A stretch of DNA of 64,000 nt from Iodobacter sp025352645 (lineage in GTDB: Bacteria; Pseudomonadota; Gammaproteobacteria; Burkholderiales; Chitinibacteraceae), in contig NZ_JAWQUO010000016.1 of assembly GCF_033446605.1 (NCBI RefSeq), forward strand, positions 52,775 to 116,774, given 5' to 3'. Positions 33,709 to 43,946 of this stretch are shown here, one piece after another (the stretch's first letter is position 1; every line of letters starts with the position of its first letter). Both the position numbers and the translations under genes were made by a program. The notes beneath the pieces were generated by a model, which was not told the origin of the DNA, did no database searches, and worked only from the letters and a program-made list of their open reading frames with translations.

Positions 33709-35997
33709 TCAGAATACTTGACCCAATTGGAACTGTAATCCGCGCTCAACGCGATCATTTGGTTGAGCATTAAATGGTGCTGCCCAGCTTAATTTGATCG
33801 GCCCGACTGGGGAGACCCAAGTGAATGCAACCCCTGCTGAATAACGCATTTCTTCAAGACGTGGGCGGCTACCTGCACCCCATACCGCGCCTGAATCAGC
33901 AAACACGCTTAAACGGGTTGAGCGATCATTTTTTAAGCCTGGAATAGGGAAGAAGAATTCAAAGTTATTAATAACACGCTTATCCCCCCCCATCCCATCG
34001 CCACGGCTATCAACAGGACCAACTGAGCCAGAACGGAAACCGCGAATTGAGCCTACGCCACCAGCATAAAAATTCTTATAAAATGGATACAGGCTATCAC
34101 CATAAGAATGCCCATAGCCGCCTTCTACATTCCACATCAAGCTCATTTCTTTACCAAATGGGATAAAGTACTGGCTTCTAGTTGAAAGCTTGTAGTAATC
34201 GACATCAGAGAATGGTGCGGTCACTTCACCATTCAAGCTTAGTAGCCAACCGGAAGTTGGATAAGAGCCGCTATTACGTGTATCTCGACCCCAATTTACC
34301 GACACTGGGAAGGTTTTATTTCTGGCCCCTTGCGTACTTACAAAATCAAGCACGTGCTTCGGCGCGCTTGCATCCGCTTGAATTGCTAAGCTTTCAAAAC
34401 CCAAACCAAAACCAACGCGATTGGTTTCAGTAAGTGGCAAGCTAAAGTTAGTGTTCAGCCCATAAGATGAGGTGGTGTACTGACCCAAATCTACGCGGGA
34501 AGGATCGGTATCACGGCGATAAATATTCCAGCCCACAGCCACACCATCGGGCGTGGCGTAAGGGTTAGTCACCGACAATGAGTAAACTTTATTCGATGAG
34601 CTGGAGTTGATTTCAGCCGCAAATTGCTTCCCACTACCCAAGAAATTGTTTTGCGATAGAGACAAGACTAAAACGACACCTTCACTTTGGCCGTAACCCG
34701 CTCCGATATTAAAGTTGCCCGATTTTTTTTCAGTAACGGACACATTCATATCCACTTGATCTGCCGTATCCGGCACCAAGGGAGTATCAACCACAACTTC
34801 ACCGAAGTAATCCAATTGCTCTAGGCGCTGTTTTGAGCGCTTAATTTTAGAGCCATCGTAAGCTGCAGATTCTAATTGGCGCAATTCACGGCGCACAACC
34901 ACATCGCGGGTCTGCGAGTTACCACTCACATTAATCCGTCGCACATAGGTTTTTTTGCCCGGATCAACGTAAAAAGTAAATGCAACTTTATTATTTTTTT
35001 GATCAATTTCAGGCACTGCATTCACATTGGCAAAGGCGTAACCCACATTGCCTAAAGCATCCGTGATTGCCGCCGTAGATTGATTAAGGCTTTCACGCGA
35101 GAAGGTTTCACCCGCATTTAAGGTGATCAACTTTTTTAAGACTTCAGGGTCAAGCACCGTATCGCCCAGAACTTTAACGTCACTCACCTCATACTGCTTA
35201 CCTTCAGTGATGTTCAGAGTCAGGAAAATACCTTCCCTATCTTCTGAAATAGCCACTTGGGTGGATTCCACATTAAACTCAATATAACCACGATCCATAT
35301 ACCAAGAACGGAGCCGTTCTAGATCGGCAGATAGTTTTTGTTTGGAATATTGGTCAGCCTTGGTGTACCAAGTCATCCAGCCGCCGGTAGTTTGCGTCAA
35401 CATATCAAGCAAATCGCCCTCTGAAAAGGCTTTGTTGCCAACAATATTAATTTGCTGAATACGTGCGACTTCGCCCTCAGAGATATCTAGCTGCACACCA
35501 ACACGGTTGCGCTCTAATTTAGTGACTTCTGTTTTAACCACTACAGAGTAGCGGCCACGCGAATAGTATTGTTGTTTGATTTCTTGAACAGCCGCGTCTA
35601 AAACGCTCTGATCAAAAATACGCCCTTCAGCAAAATTTTGGCTTTTAAGCGCTGTTTTAATCTGGTCTTTTTCCAGCATTTTGGAGCCATTGACATTGAT
35701 CTGGGCAATGGTTGGACGCTCATCCACAGTAACAATTAAAACTTGGCCATTCGCCTCAACCCGCACGTCATTAAAAAAACCCGTGGCAAACAAAGCCTTA
35801 ATCGCTTCTTGGGCGCGATCATCATCGAAGCGATCCCCCACCTTTACCGGCAAGTAATTGAAAATCGTCCCCGCATCGGTACGCTGCAAGCCCTCAACGC
35901 GGATATCGCGAATCACGAATGGCTCAACCGCCCAACTAGGAAAGGCAACACCGGCAAGCGCCGCTGCTAACAACAAGTTTATCGATTTTAATTTCAT
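33709..35997 (-). CDS. bamA: Outer membrane protein assembly factor BamA
   Basis: 762 aa. Signal peptide to about residue 23, then five POTRA domains (about 24-425, first one VIRDIRVEGLQRTDAGTIFN) and a 16-strand Omp85 barrel. The conserved lid-lock motif appears as GSIRGFRSGSVGP near residue 645, and the protein ends in a C-terminal beta-signal, FQLGQVF. Inserts beta-barrel proteins into the outer membrane. Located between rseP and skp, as in most proteobacteria. Confidence 0.96.
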   Translation of the reverse strand: MKLKSINLLLAAALAGVAFPSWAVEPFVIRDIRVEGLQRTDAGTIFNYLPVKVGDRFDDDRAQEAIKALFATGFFNDVRVEANGQVLIVTVDERPTIAQINVNGSKMLEKDQIKTALKSQNFAEGRIFDQSVLDAAVQEIKQQYYSRGRYSVVVKTEVTKLERNRVGVQLDISEGEVARIQQINIVGNKAFSEGDLLDMLTQTTGGWMTWYTKADQYSKQKLSADLERLRSWYMDRGYIEFNVESTQVAISEDREGIFLTLNITEGKQYEVSDVKVLGDTVLDPEVLKKLITLNAGETFSRESLNQSTAAITDALGNVGYAFANVNAVPEIDQKNNKVAFTFYVDPGKKTYVRRINVSGNSQTRDVVVRRELRQLESAAYDGSKIKRSKQRLEQLDYFGEVVVDTPLVPDTADQVDMNVSVTEKKSGNFNIGAGYGQSEGVVLVLSLSQNNFLGSGKQFAAEINSSSSNKVYSLSVTNPYATPDGVAVGWNIYRRDTDPSRVDLGQYTTSSYGLNTNFSLPLTETNRVGFGLGFESLAIQADASAPKHVLDFVSTQGARNKTFPVSVNWGRDTRNSGSYPTSGWLLSLNGEVTAPFSDVDYYKLSTRSQYFIPFGKEMSLMWNVEGGYGHSYGDSLYPFYKNFYAGGVGSIRGFRSGSVGPVDSRGDGMGGDKRVINNFEFFFPIPGLKNDRSTRLSVFADSGAVWGAGSRPRLEEMRYSAGVAFTWVSPVGPIKLSWAAPFNAQPNDRVERGLQFQLGQVF

Positions 35998-36134
35998 TAT
36001 TCTGAAGAGTCACTAATGAGTTAGCAGGCATGCCACAAGCTCAGCCCACACGACGTTAAAAAAATTAAAAACCCGATTTACAATTGTAAAACTTGGTTTC
36101 AATAGGACTTATCACTGCGATTTGCGAGGTGCTG

Positions 36135-37484
36135 TTAGCTGGGAAAAAGTCGATAGATGTCGTTGTAAAGCGCTAGGGACATTAAACCCAGTAATAACGC
36201 TATTCCGACGCGCTGGCCAAATTCTTCAGCCTGAAGCGGCAACCGCCGCCCCGTCAAAAATTCTACCGTATGATACATCAAATGCCCACCATCAAGCACC
36301 GGCAAGGGCAGTAGGTTTAAAACCCCCAAACTAATACTAATAATGCATAGATATTCAAGAAAAGCATTTAAACCCAAACGCGCACTATCACCTGCATAAG
36401 TTGCGATGGTAATTGGGCCACTCACTTGCTTAACCGAAACCAAACCGGTGAGCATTTTCCAGAACATAACCACCGTAAGCCGGCTACCCTGCCAGGTTTT
36501 ATCTACCGCATATTGCAGGCCTTCAAACAGGCCAAATTGGCGCACTATTTTTTGGTTTTTCCACGCGGCCTCATCGGCCAAAGGGGCAAGCCCAAGCTTG
36601 CCAACGGTGTGGCCATTTTCAACGACCGCCTGAGGAAAGACTGTTTGTTCAAGTACTTGCCCATTGCGCTTCCAGCTCATCACCAAGGCTTGCTTGGCTG
36701 ATGCCGACACTTTGGCCTGCACATCGCCCCACCCTCGTAACGGCACACCATTAATAGCTAGCAGTTCGTCCCCTACCTTAATACCCGCCTGATCTGCTGC
36801 GCTTTTAGCCATGACTTGAGCAATACGCAAGCTCAAAGGAACTGGAGATATACCAATGCGCGCCAAGAGCTGCTGATCAATTTCATCCTTACTTAAATGG
36901 CTTAAATCCAGTGCAATATCACGCGCTGATCCATCAATGGATCGAAGCTGCAAGGGTACTGTTACCGCGTTACCACTGTGTTCTAACAGCCCTAACTGCA
37001 ACTCATCCCAGCTAAAAACGGGGGCGCCAGACAAAGAAATAACTTCATCGCCCTTGGTAAAGCCTGCTTTTTCAGCCATAGATGCAGGGCTAACAAAACC
37101 AATCACCGGCTTTAATGCCTCTACACCAGATAGAGATAGGCCCCAATAAAGCAAAATTGCGAGCAAAAAATTAGCCAGCGGGCCGGCAATGACAATCGCC
37201 ATCTTGGCCAAAGGAGGACGACGATTAAACGCCCGATGCAGCTCAGCAGCGGCAATCGGCTCGCCTTCTCGCTCATCCAGCATGCTGACATAACCACCCA
37301 GTGGAAACATGCCAATTTTCCACAGCGTTTCACCACGCTGCCACTGCCAAAGCGTTTTGCCAAAACCAATAGAAAACACCAACACTTTTACACCGCAGCT
37401 TTTCGCAACGCGATAATGCCCGTACTCATGCACAGACACCAATAAGCCCATCGCAATCACAAAGGCCAGCAAAGTAATCAGCAT
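36135..37484 (-). CDS. rseP: Site-2 membrane protease RseP
   Basis: 449 aa from the ATG at 37484, which has AGGGG upstream and overlaps the dxr end by 7 bases; six upstream codons are open but unsupported. Zinc motif HEYGH at residues 19-23 in the first helix, second active-site motif LLPLPVLDGGH in the third. Two PDZ domains lie between (GFVSPASMAEKAGFTKGDEV and MAKSAADQAGIKVGDELLAI). Cleaves anti-sigma factor in the envelope stress response. Confidence 0.94.
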   Translation of the reverse strand: MLITLLAFVIAMGLLVSVHEYGHYRVAKSCGVKVLVFSIGFGKTLWQWQRGETLWKIGMFPLGGYVSMLDEREGEPIAAAELHRAFNRRPPLAKMAIVIAGPLANFLLAILLYWGLSLSGVEALKPVIGFVSPASMAEKAGFTKGDEVISLSGAPVFSWDELQLGLLEHSGNAVTVPLQLRSIDGSARDIALDLSHLSKDEIDQQLLARIGISPVPLSLRIAQVMAKSAADQAGIKVGDELLAINGVPLRGWGDVQAKVSASAKQALVMSWKRNGQVLEQTVFPQAVVENGHTVGKLGLAPLADEAAWKNQKIVRQFGLFEGLQYAVDKTWQGSRLTVVMFWKMLTGLVSVKQVSGPITIATYAGDSARLGLNAFLEYLCIISISLGVLNLLPLPVLDGGHLMYHTVEFLTGRRLPLQAEEFGQRVGIALLLGLMSLALYNDIYRLFPS

Positions 37485-38689
37485 GAATGCCCCTGTAGCC
37501 AAGCCCGAGCAGCCATCCGCGCCGCTTGATCCGCACCAAGCAAGGCCTCAAGCGATTCGGCAGAGCTAGTCGCAACGCACTGCCCCAATACCGATTCAAT
37601 CAAAACGGGAATATCCGTAAAGCGTAGCGCTTTATTTAAAAAGCCATCCACAGCCACTTCATTTGCGGCATTTAAAATAGCGGGCGCAGCGCCTCCTACT
37701 GCCAAGGCATCAAAAGCCAATTGTAAACAGGGGAAACGAGTAAGATCTGGCGCCTCAAAATCTAGGCGACCAACACTAAAGAAATCGAGCGATGGAACCC
37801 CTGCCTCAATGCGCTCTGGATAAGCCAAACCATAGCTAATCGGTGTACGCATATCGGGGTTGCCTAATTGCGCTAATACCGAGCCATCCATGTATTCCAC
37901 CATGGAATGCACCACACTTTGCGGGTGCACAATGACAGCGATATCATTTTTGTCGGGGGCATTGAATAACCAGCGGGCCTCAATCACCTCAAGGCCTTTA
38001 TTCATCAGCGATGCAGAATCAACAGAAATCTTGCGCCCCATAGACCAATTAGGATGTTTACAGGCTTGCTCAGGGGTTACAAAAGCTAATTCTTGCGCTG
38101 CCATAGTGCGAAATGGCCCACCAGAAGCGGTGAGTAAAATGCGTTTCACCCCTACATTTTGCAAGCAATCTGCGTATGGATTTTCACGATAGGCCTGAGG
38201 TAGCACTTGGTAGATGGCATTATGTTCGCTATCAATCGGCAAGAGTTCTGCACCGGATTCGCGCACCGCATTCATAAACAAAGCACCCGCCAAGACCAAA
38301 GTTTCTTTATTGGCTAGCAAAACACGCTTACCTGCCTTGGCTGCATTCAGCGTTGGACGCATGCCTGCTGCACCAACGATGGCGGCCATAACGGAATCTA
38401 CTTCGCTTGCAGTTGAAACATCACTGAGCGCCGCTTCGCCCCATAACACCTCGGTGACCGAGCCACGATCTTTAAGCATGGTGGCGAGCTGCTGGGCAGA
38501 AGAAGCATCTAAAACCACGGCATAGCGTGGTTTAAATTGCACACATTGTTGCGCAAGCTTTTCTAGCTGACTGGCCCCCGTTAGAGCAAAAACTTCATAA
38601 CGCTCTGGATAGCGCGCCAGCACATCGAGGGTATTAACCCCGATGCTGCCTGTTGCGCCAAGAATAGTAATGATTTGTTTAGAGGGCAT
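37478..38689 (-). CDS. dxr: 1-deoxy-D-xylulose 5-phosphate reductoisomerase
   Basis: 403-aa NADPH enzyme forming MEP in the non-mevalonate isoprenoid pathway. NADPH motif GATGSIGVNTLDVL at the start; catalytic and metal residues in PIDSEHNAIYQ and SVDSASLMNKGLEVIEA. Its placement between cdsA and rseP follows betaproteobacterial gene order. The upstream gap (about 290 bases) suggests its own promoter. Confidence 0.95.
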   Translation of the reverse strand: MPSKQIITILGATGSIGVNTLDVLARYPERYEVFALTGASQLEKLAQQCVQFKPRYAVVLDASSAQQLATMLKDRGSVTEVLWGEAALSDVSTASEVDSVMAAIVGAAGMRPTLNAAKAGKRVLLANKETLVLAGALFMNAVRESGAELLPIDSEHNAIYQVLPQAYRENPYADCLQNVGVKRILLTASGGPFRTMAAQELAFVTPEQACKHPNWSMGRKISVDSASLMNKGLEVIEARWLFNAPDKNDIAVIVHPQSVVHSMVEYMDGSVLAQLGNPDMRTPISYGLAYPERIEAGVPSLDFFSVGRLDFEAPDLTRFPCLQLAFDALAVGGAAPAILNAANEVAVDGFLNKALRFTDIPVLIESVLGQCVATSSAESLEALLGADQAARMAARAWLQGHSC

Positions 38690-38982
38690 GATGATATGGC
38701 CTTGCGCTTTATTGGTCGGCTAAAAAAACCGACGCCATCTAAGACATAGACATAAGCTAACAAAACTTATTGACTAGGAAGCAATAATTTCCAGCAGACT
38801 AAACCGAAATTAAGTGTATCAAACACCTCGCCTCCAATTTTGCATGCTAGAAATAATGATCTAATGAATTAACAATAAGAAATGCTGCTCAGCATAGAGT
38901 GAATTCAATACGCCAAAACAATGTCAAATAAATATTGGTCATTCAAATGATTCCCCACAAAAAAAGGGCGCGAAGTTTGAAT
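38690..38982. other. Intergenic region between cdsA and dxr
   Basis: About 290 AT-rich bases. Contains a short hairpin GTCGG-(9)-CCGAC at 38715-38733 and no credible ORF. Likely holds a promoter for dxr-rseP-bamA on the minus strand. Confidence 0.5.
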
Positions 38983-39810
38983 TTAGAACAAATAAAAAGC
39001 AAGGTAGATCGCTGCAGCTACCGGCAAGATGGCCAATAAACTATCAACTCTATCCATTACCCCACCGTGGCCCGGCAATAAATTACTACTGTCTTTTATG
39101 CCAATTTGCCGCTTAAATAGAGACTCTAATAAATCCCCCATCACGCTCACGGCAGTTAATACAGCAGCAATAAGCATCCAATATACTAAAGACAATGATT
39201 CACCATGCGTAAATATTTGCTTAGGTAAGAAATAAACATAAATCATTACGCCAACGACACCGCCAACCACCCCTTCCCAGCTTTTTCCTGGGCTAATTTT
39301 TGGTGCTAATTTATGCTTACCAAAAGCCTTGCCAGCAAAATAAGCGGCGGAATCTGCCACCCATGCAATGGCCAGTACGGCAAGTAAAGCCCAAGGGCCC
39401 GCGCCACGCAGTACGATCATTGCCAAACCAGCGGGCAATAATAAGGCCCAGCCCAATAAAGCATTTAAATTACCCGCGGCAGCCAATGGCCATTTTTTAT
39501 TTAACCATACAGGATTAATAAACAACCAAAAGAAACTAGAGCCCAGCATTAAGCCAAGCAATAGTGAAGGGGAATAAATAAGGCGGCAAAGCACAGCAAA
39601 CAACAAGCCCGTTAATAATGGGTATATTTTAGCGATAAGACCTTGCATGCCCGACAAGCGCTGCCATTCCCAACTGGCCGTAACCATAATCAGCCCGCAA
39701 AATGCAATCCACGCTAAATAACCAATTGATCCTGCTTGAGGCAAATAGAAAATAGCCGCCAACAATAATGGCAGCAGCAATAAGGCAGTAATAACGCGTG
39801 TTTTTAACAT
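38983..39810 (-). CDS. cdsA: Phosphatidate cytidylyltransferase
   Basis: 275-aa polytopic inner-membrane enzyme making CDP-diacylglycerol from phosphatidate and CTP. Eight or so hydrophobic segments; the C-terminal signature is seen in ISPGKSWEG and DLLESLFKRQIGIKDSSNLLPGHGG with DRVDSL after it. The start overlaps the uppS end by 7 bases. Confidence 0.94.
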   Translation of the reverse strand: MLKTRVITALLLLPLLLAAIFYLPQAGSIGYLAWIAFCGLIMVTASWEWQRLSGMQGLIAKIYPLLTGLLFAVLCRLIYSPSLLLGLMLGSSFFWLFINPVWLNKKWPLAAAGNLNALLGWALLLPAGLAMIVLRGAGPWALLAVLAIAWVADSAAYFAGKAFGKHKLAPKISPGKSWEGVVGGVVGVMIYVYFLPKQIFTHGESLSLVYWMLIAAVLTAVSVMGDLLESLFKRQIGIKDSSNLLPGHGGVMDRVDSLLAILPVAAAIYLAFYLF

Positions 39811-40562
39811 GGGGACTGAAGTTGTTCGCTAATACGACCAAAGCGGCGTTCACGGCCATGATACCAATCAATAGCGACAGTTAATGCCTGACGATCAAAA
39901 TCAGGCCATAGCATATCGCTGAAATATAATTCGGTATAGGCTAACTGCCAGAGCAGGAAATTACTAATTCGTTGCTCGCCACCGGTGCGGATAAATAAAT
40001 CTGGCTCTGGCGCATAGGCCATTGCCAAATAAGGAGATAAATCTTCTTCAGTAAAGGTCGTGGCTAAATCAGGACGATCGGCCAATAGACGATGCGTGGC
40101 ATGCATCACATCCCATCGCCCGCCATAATCTGCGGCAATGGATAGCGTTAAGCCAGTGTTATCTGCCGTTTTTATTTCTGCAGCGTCAATCAAAGCAATT
40201 AATTCAGGACTAAAGTGCTCCCGATTGCCAATGATTTTTAAGCGGATATTATTATCGTGCATGCGGGTGATTTCACCACTTAGCACTTTAAGGAAAAGCC
40301 CCATTAAGAATGAAACTTCATCCTGAGGGCGACGCCAGTTTTCATTACTAAATGCAAATACGGTTAAATAACCTACACCCAAAGCATCACAGGCACGTAC
40401 GGTTTCACGTAACGCTTCAACGCCACGCTTGTGCCCAAAAATACGCGGCATCATGCGTTTTTTAGCCCAGCGGCCATTGCCATCCATAATCACAGCAATA
40501 TGACGCGGGACCGCGGCAATTTCTTGCGGTATTTCTTTTGTTGAACTACTGAATATGGCCAC
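39804..40562 (-). CDS. uppS: Undecaprenyl (isoprenyl) diphosphate synthase
   Basis: Cis-prenyltransferase making the C55 lipid carrier for peptidoglycan and LPS. The GTG at 40562 has AAGGGG six bases upstream and gives 252 aa, equal to the E. coli size; the frame extends 16 codons further without support. Catalytic Asp27 in IAVIMDGNGRWAKKR, substrate blocks GHKRGVEALR, FAFSNENWRRP and DLFIRTGGEQRISNF. Confidence 0.94.
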   Translation of the reverse strand: MAIFSSSTKEIPQEIAAVPRHIAVIMDGNGRWAKKRMMPRIFGHKRGVEALRETVRACDALGVGYLTVFAFSNENWRRPQDEVSFLMGLFLKVLSGEITRMHDNNIRLKIIGNREHFSPELIALIDAAEIKTADNTGLTLSIAADYGGRWDVMHATHRLLADRPDLATTFTEEDLSPYLAMAYAPEPDLFIRTGGEQRISNFLLWQLAYTELYFSDMLWPDFDRQALTVAIDWYHGRERRFGRISEQLQSPC

Positions 40563-40617
40563 ACCCAACCCCTTGCGTTTATTGGCCAATGCAAAAATTA
40601 CATTGGCCAATAAATGA

Positions 40618-41175
40618 TTACATCGTCATGAGTTCTTTTTCTTTTTCTGCCAACAAACGATCTATTTCAATAACATAGCGGTCAGTCAGTTTTTGCACCT
40701 CATCCGTACCACGACGCTCATCGTCTTCAGAGATATCTTTATCTTTAACCAAACGCTTTAATTGCTCGTTAGCATCGCGGCGTACATTGCGAACGGCCAC
40801 TTTGGCATCATCTGCCTCATTACGCACAATTTTGGTTAAATCTTTACGGCGCTCTTCCGTGAGCGCAGGCATTGGCACGCGAATTACATCACCATTCGTG
40901 GATGGATTTAAACCCAAATCACCATCACGAATCGCCTTTTCAATCTTGGAAATCATGGTTTTTTCCCAAGCTTGAACACCAATCGTGCGCGAATCAATCA
41001 ATGTTACATTGGCAACCTGATTAATCGCAGTAGGTGAGCCATAGTAATCAACATTAATATGATCCAACAAACCAACGTGCGCACGGCCAGTACGAACCTT
41101 TGCTAAATTCACGCGCAAAGCTTCTACCGACTTTTGCATCTTCGTCTCGGTATTATTTTTAATATCTGCAATCAT
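40618..41175 (-). CDS. frr: Ribosome recycling factor
   Basis: 185 aa, the standard length. With EF-G it splits post-termination ribosomes. Conserved VRTGRA (LAKVRTGRAHVGLLDHI), the domain II region YYGSPTAINQVA, and NVRRDANEQLKRL in the long C-terminal helix are present. Follows pyrH after a 166-base gap and precedes uppS. Confidence 0.96.
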   Translation of the reverse strand: MIADIKNNTETKMQKSVEALRVNLAKVRTGRAHVGLLDHINVDYYGSPTAINQVANVTLIDSRTIGVQAWEKTMISKIEKAIRDGDLGLNPSTNGDVIRVPMPALTEERRKDLTKIVRNEADDAKVAVRNVRRDANEQLKRLVKDKDISEDDERRGTDEVQKLTDRYVIEIDRLLAEKEKELMTM

Positions 41176-41341
41176 AATGCATCCCTTATTTGCTCAAACG
41201 ACGAGCATTTACTCGTCTTTTTAACTCATACTATTAATGGTGCAGCAGCTACTTTTAAGCCACTTTGACATAAAAGCTCAAACGTAGATGCCTAACAACC
41301 TATTAAACCTAAGCCTAATGGCCGCCACTTACTTAGAAGGC

Positions 41342-42061
41342 TTAGCAGTGTACCAGCGTACCTTCGTCTTCCCCAAGAACTACGCGCTTTAATGCGCCTG
41401 CTTTGAAGATACTAAAGACACTTAAATTCATATTTTGATCACGACACAGCGCAAAGGCGGTAGCGTCCATCACCTTTAGATTGCGGCCAATAGCCTCATC
41501 AAAGGTCAGTGTTTGATAACGTACGGCATCTGGGTTTTTCTTTGGATCATCGGTATAAACACCATCCACCTTGGTGGCTTTCAGCACAATATCCGCCCCC
41601 ATTTCCATGCCGCGCAATGCAGCAGCAGTGTCGGTGGTAAAGAATGGGTTACCTGTACCCGCGCCAAAAATGACCACTTTGTTTTCTTCAAGATAGCGAA
41701 TCGCTTTACCACGAACATAGGGCTCAGCAACTTGTTGGATTGTCAGTGCGGATTGAACACGGCTGACAATACCAGCGCGCTTCATGGCATCTTGCAAGGC
41801 CAGCGCATTCATCACCGTTGCCAGCATTCCCATGTAATCAGCAGTAGCGCGATCCATACCTGCAGCGGCAGGCGCTACGCCACGGAAAATATTACCACCA
41901 CCGATAACGACACCAACTTGAACACCAAGATCTAATACCGCTTTAATTTCACCGACAATACGATCAATTGTAACGCGATTAATACCGTAGCTATCCTCAC
42001 CCATGAGGGCTTCGCCGGAGAGTTTCAGCAAAATGCGTTTATATTTGGGTGCTTGGCTCAT
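41342..42061 (-). CDS. pyrH: Uridylate kinase
   Basis: 239-aa hexameric UMP kinase of the amino acid kinase fold. Motifs: LLKLSGEALMG, VVIGGGNIFRG, MGMLATVMNALALQ, IFGAGTGNPFFTTDTAAALR and VDGVYTDDPKKNP. Placed between tsf and frr as in most bacteria. Confidence 0.96.
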   Translation of the reverse strand: MSQAPKYKRILLKLSGEALMGEDSYGINRVTIDRIVGEIKAVLDLGVQVGVVIGGGNIFRGVAPAAAGMDRATADYMGMLATVMNALALQDAMKRAGIVSRVQSALTIQQVAEPYVRGKAIRYLEENKVVIFGAGTGNPFFTTDTAAALRGMEMGADIVLKATKVDGVYTDDPKKNPDAVRYQTLTFDEAIGRNLKVMDATAFALCRDQNMNLSVFSIFKAGALKRVVLGEDEGTLVHC

Positions 42062-42100
42062 ACGAGGATTCCTTATCCATGGAGGGGCGACTTGTGGAAA

Positions 42101-42122
42101 CGCCGCACGTTACCGTGCGGCG
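42101..42122 (-). other. Strong GC hairpin between tsf and pyrH
   Basis: CGCCGCACG-TTAC-CGTGCGGCG, a perfect 9-bp stem with tetraloop. On the minus strand only a short T-run follows, so it could be a weak terminator or processing site that lowers pyrH expression relative to tsf. Confidence 0.55.
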
Positions 42123-42195
42123 CATAATACAACTTATATTGCAACTTACCCAACCCTGGGCAAGCCAAGCAAGATAAGTGTAATACTTTTAATAC

Positions 42196-43071
42196 TTAAA
42201 TCTTTGCAGCAGCAGCCACTTCAGCAGCATAATCAACGACTGCTTTTTCAATGCCTTCGCCAACTACAAACAGATTAAATGCTTTTACTGTTGCAGAGTT
42301 GGTTTTAAGTAATTGTTCGATGGTTACTTTGTCATCCATTACAAATGGCTGGCTCAGCAGAACAACATCTTTCAGGTACTTTTGAACCGTACCTTCAACG
42401 ATTTTTTCTAGCATGGCTTCTGGCTTGCCTGCTTCTTTAGCACGCTCAGTTGCAACACGACGCTCAGTTTCGATCAACTCAGCAGGTACGCCACTTGCAT
42501 CGAGTGACTTAGGCTTAGTTGCCGCAATGTGCATAGCAATTTGCTTGCCCAATTGCTCATCACCACCGATAAGATCCAGCATCACGCCTAACTTATTGCC
42601 GTGCAAGTAAACTGCAACTTGACCTTCAGTTTCAAAACGCGCAAAGCGGCGCAATGTAACGTTTTCACCCAGTTTAGCCACAGCATCTTTGCGAATTTCT
42701 TCAACAGTTTTGCCGCCAACCACTACTTGAGACAAGGCATCCACATCGCTTGGATTTGCATCTGCAACGGCTTGAGCTGCCAGCTTAGCAAAAGCGATAA
42801 AGCCTTCGTCTTTAGCCAAGAAGTCTGTTTCACAGTTTACTTCAAGTACCGCGCCGATTTTTTTATCCGCAGAGATGAACGAGGCAATAATACCTTCAGC
42901 AGCAGTACGGCCCGCTAATTTGGACGCCTTATTGCCGGATTTGATTCGCATTACTTCTTCAGCTTTTTTGATGTCACCATCAGCTTCAACTAAAGCTTTT
43001 TTGCATTCCATCATGCCAAGGCCAGTCAGCTCGCGCAGCTGGGCAACCATCTTCGCGGTAATTTCCGCCAT
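42196..43071 (-). CDS. tsf: Translation elongation factor Ts
   Basis: 291 aa guanine-nucleotide exchange factor for EF-Tu. N-terminal UBA-like domain (MVAQLRELTGLGMMECKKAL) and the EF-Tu contact motif ...ETDFLAKDEGF are clear. Downstream of rpsB, separated by a hairpin. Confidence 0.96.
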   Translation of the reverse strand: MAEITAKMVAQLRELTGLGMMECKKALVEADGDIKKAEEVMRIKSGNKASKLAGRTAAEGIIASFISADKKIGAVLEVNCETDFLAKDEGFIAFAKLAAQAVADANPSDVDALSQVVVGGKTVEEIRKDAVAKLGENVTLRRFARFETEGQVAVYLHGNKLGVMLDLIGGDEQLGKQIAMHIAATKPKSLDASGVPAELIETERRVATERAKEAGKPEAMLEKIVEGTVQKYLKDVVLLSQPFVMDDKVTIEQLLKTNSATVKAFNLFVVGEGIEKAVVDYAAEVAAAAKI

Positions 43072-43176
43072 GATTATTTCTCCTGAAACTGAGTAAGAAG
43101 TAGCACGGTTTTCTTATTTTTCCCTAGTAAATAGGAACGTTTTTAAGAATAAAGCCGAGCTACTTATCTATCATTT

Positions 43177-43207
43177 ACAAAAAAGGGGCTAAACGCCCCT
43201 TTTTTGC
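43177..43207 (-). terminator. Terminator/attenuator between rpsB and tsf
   Basis: AAAAAAGGGG(C)-TAAA-CGCCCCTTTTTT symmetric hairpin with T-run, 17 bases past the rpsB stop. It probably acts as a partial terminator that sets the S2:EF-Ts ratio. Confidence 0.82.
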
Positions 43208-43223
43208 ATATTAACTTTACGAA

Positions 43224-43946
43224 TTACTCTGCAACGGCTGCAGCAGCTGCTTCGACAAGTTCTTGTGCTGATTGGTTTTTACCTTCAAGCACAGCATCAG
43301 CCATACCTTGAGCGTACAAACGAATTGCGCGGCTTGAGTCATCGTTACCAGGAATAACGAAATCAATACCTTCTGGGTTGTTGTTGGTATCAACTACACC
43401 GATAACTGGGATACCCAGTTTCTTAGCTTCAACCAAAGTACCCTTCTGGTAGCCCGTGTCGATTACGAAAATCGCGTCTGGCAGACCCTTCATATCCTTG
43501 ATACCGCCCAGGCTACGATTGAGTTTTTCAACTTCACGATTCATATCCAGCAATTCTTTCTTACCGTAGCCGCTGTTTTCATTAGCAACGATAACTTGTA
43601 GCTCTTCCAGACGTTTGATCGACTGCTTAACTGTTTTGTAGTTAGTCAGCATACCGCCTAACCAGCGGTGATCAACGAAAGGCATGCCGCAACGCGCCGC
43701 TTCTTCAGCAACGATTTCACGAGCTTGACGCTTTGTACCTACGAACAGAACAGTACCCTTGTTTGCAGCGATACGACGAGCGTATTTAACCGCTTCTTCA
43801 AACAATGGCAGTGTTTTTTCGAGGTTGATAATATGAATCTTGTTACGTGCGCCAAAAATATATTGACCCATTTTTGGGTGCCAGTAACGAGTTTGGTGAC
43901 CGAAGTGGACACCGGCTTCAAGCATATCGCGCATGCTAACGGACAT
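43224..43946 (-). CDS. rpsB: 30S ribosomal protein S2
   Basis: 240 aa with S2 signatures MLEAGVHFGHQTRYWHPKM and DTNNNPEGIDFVIPGNDDS. The first gene of the translation/envelope block. The plus-strand neighbours are not conserved; an AT-rich decayed island lies directly upstream of its promoter region. Confidence 0.97.
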   Translation of the reverse strand: MSVSMRDMLEAGVHFGHQTRYWHPKMGQYIFGARNKIHIINLEKTLPLFEEAVKYARRIAANKGTVLFVGTKRQAREIVAEEAARCGMPFVDHRWLGGMLTNYKTVKQSIKRLEELQVIVANENSGYGKKELLDMNREVEKLNRSLGGIKDMKGLPDAIFVIDTGYQKGTLVEAKKLGIPVIGVVDTNNNPEGIDFVIPGNDDSSRAIRLYAQGMADAVLEGKNQSAQELVEAAAAAVAE

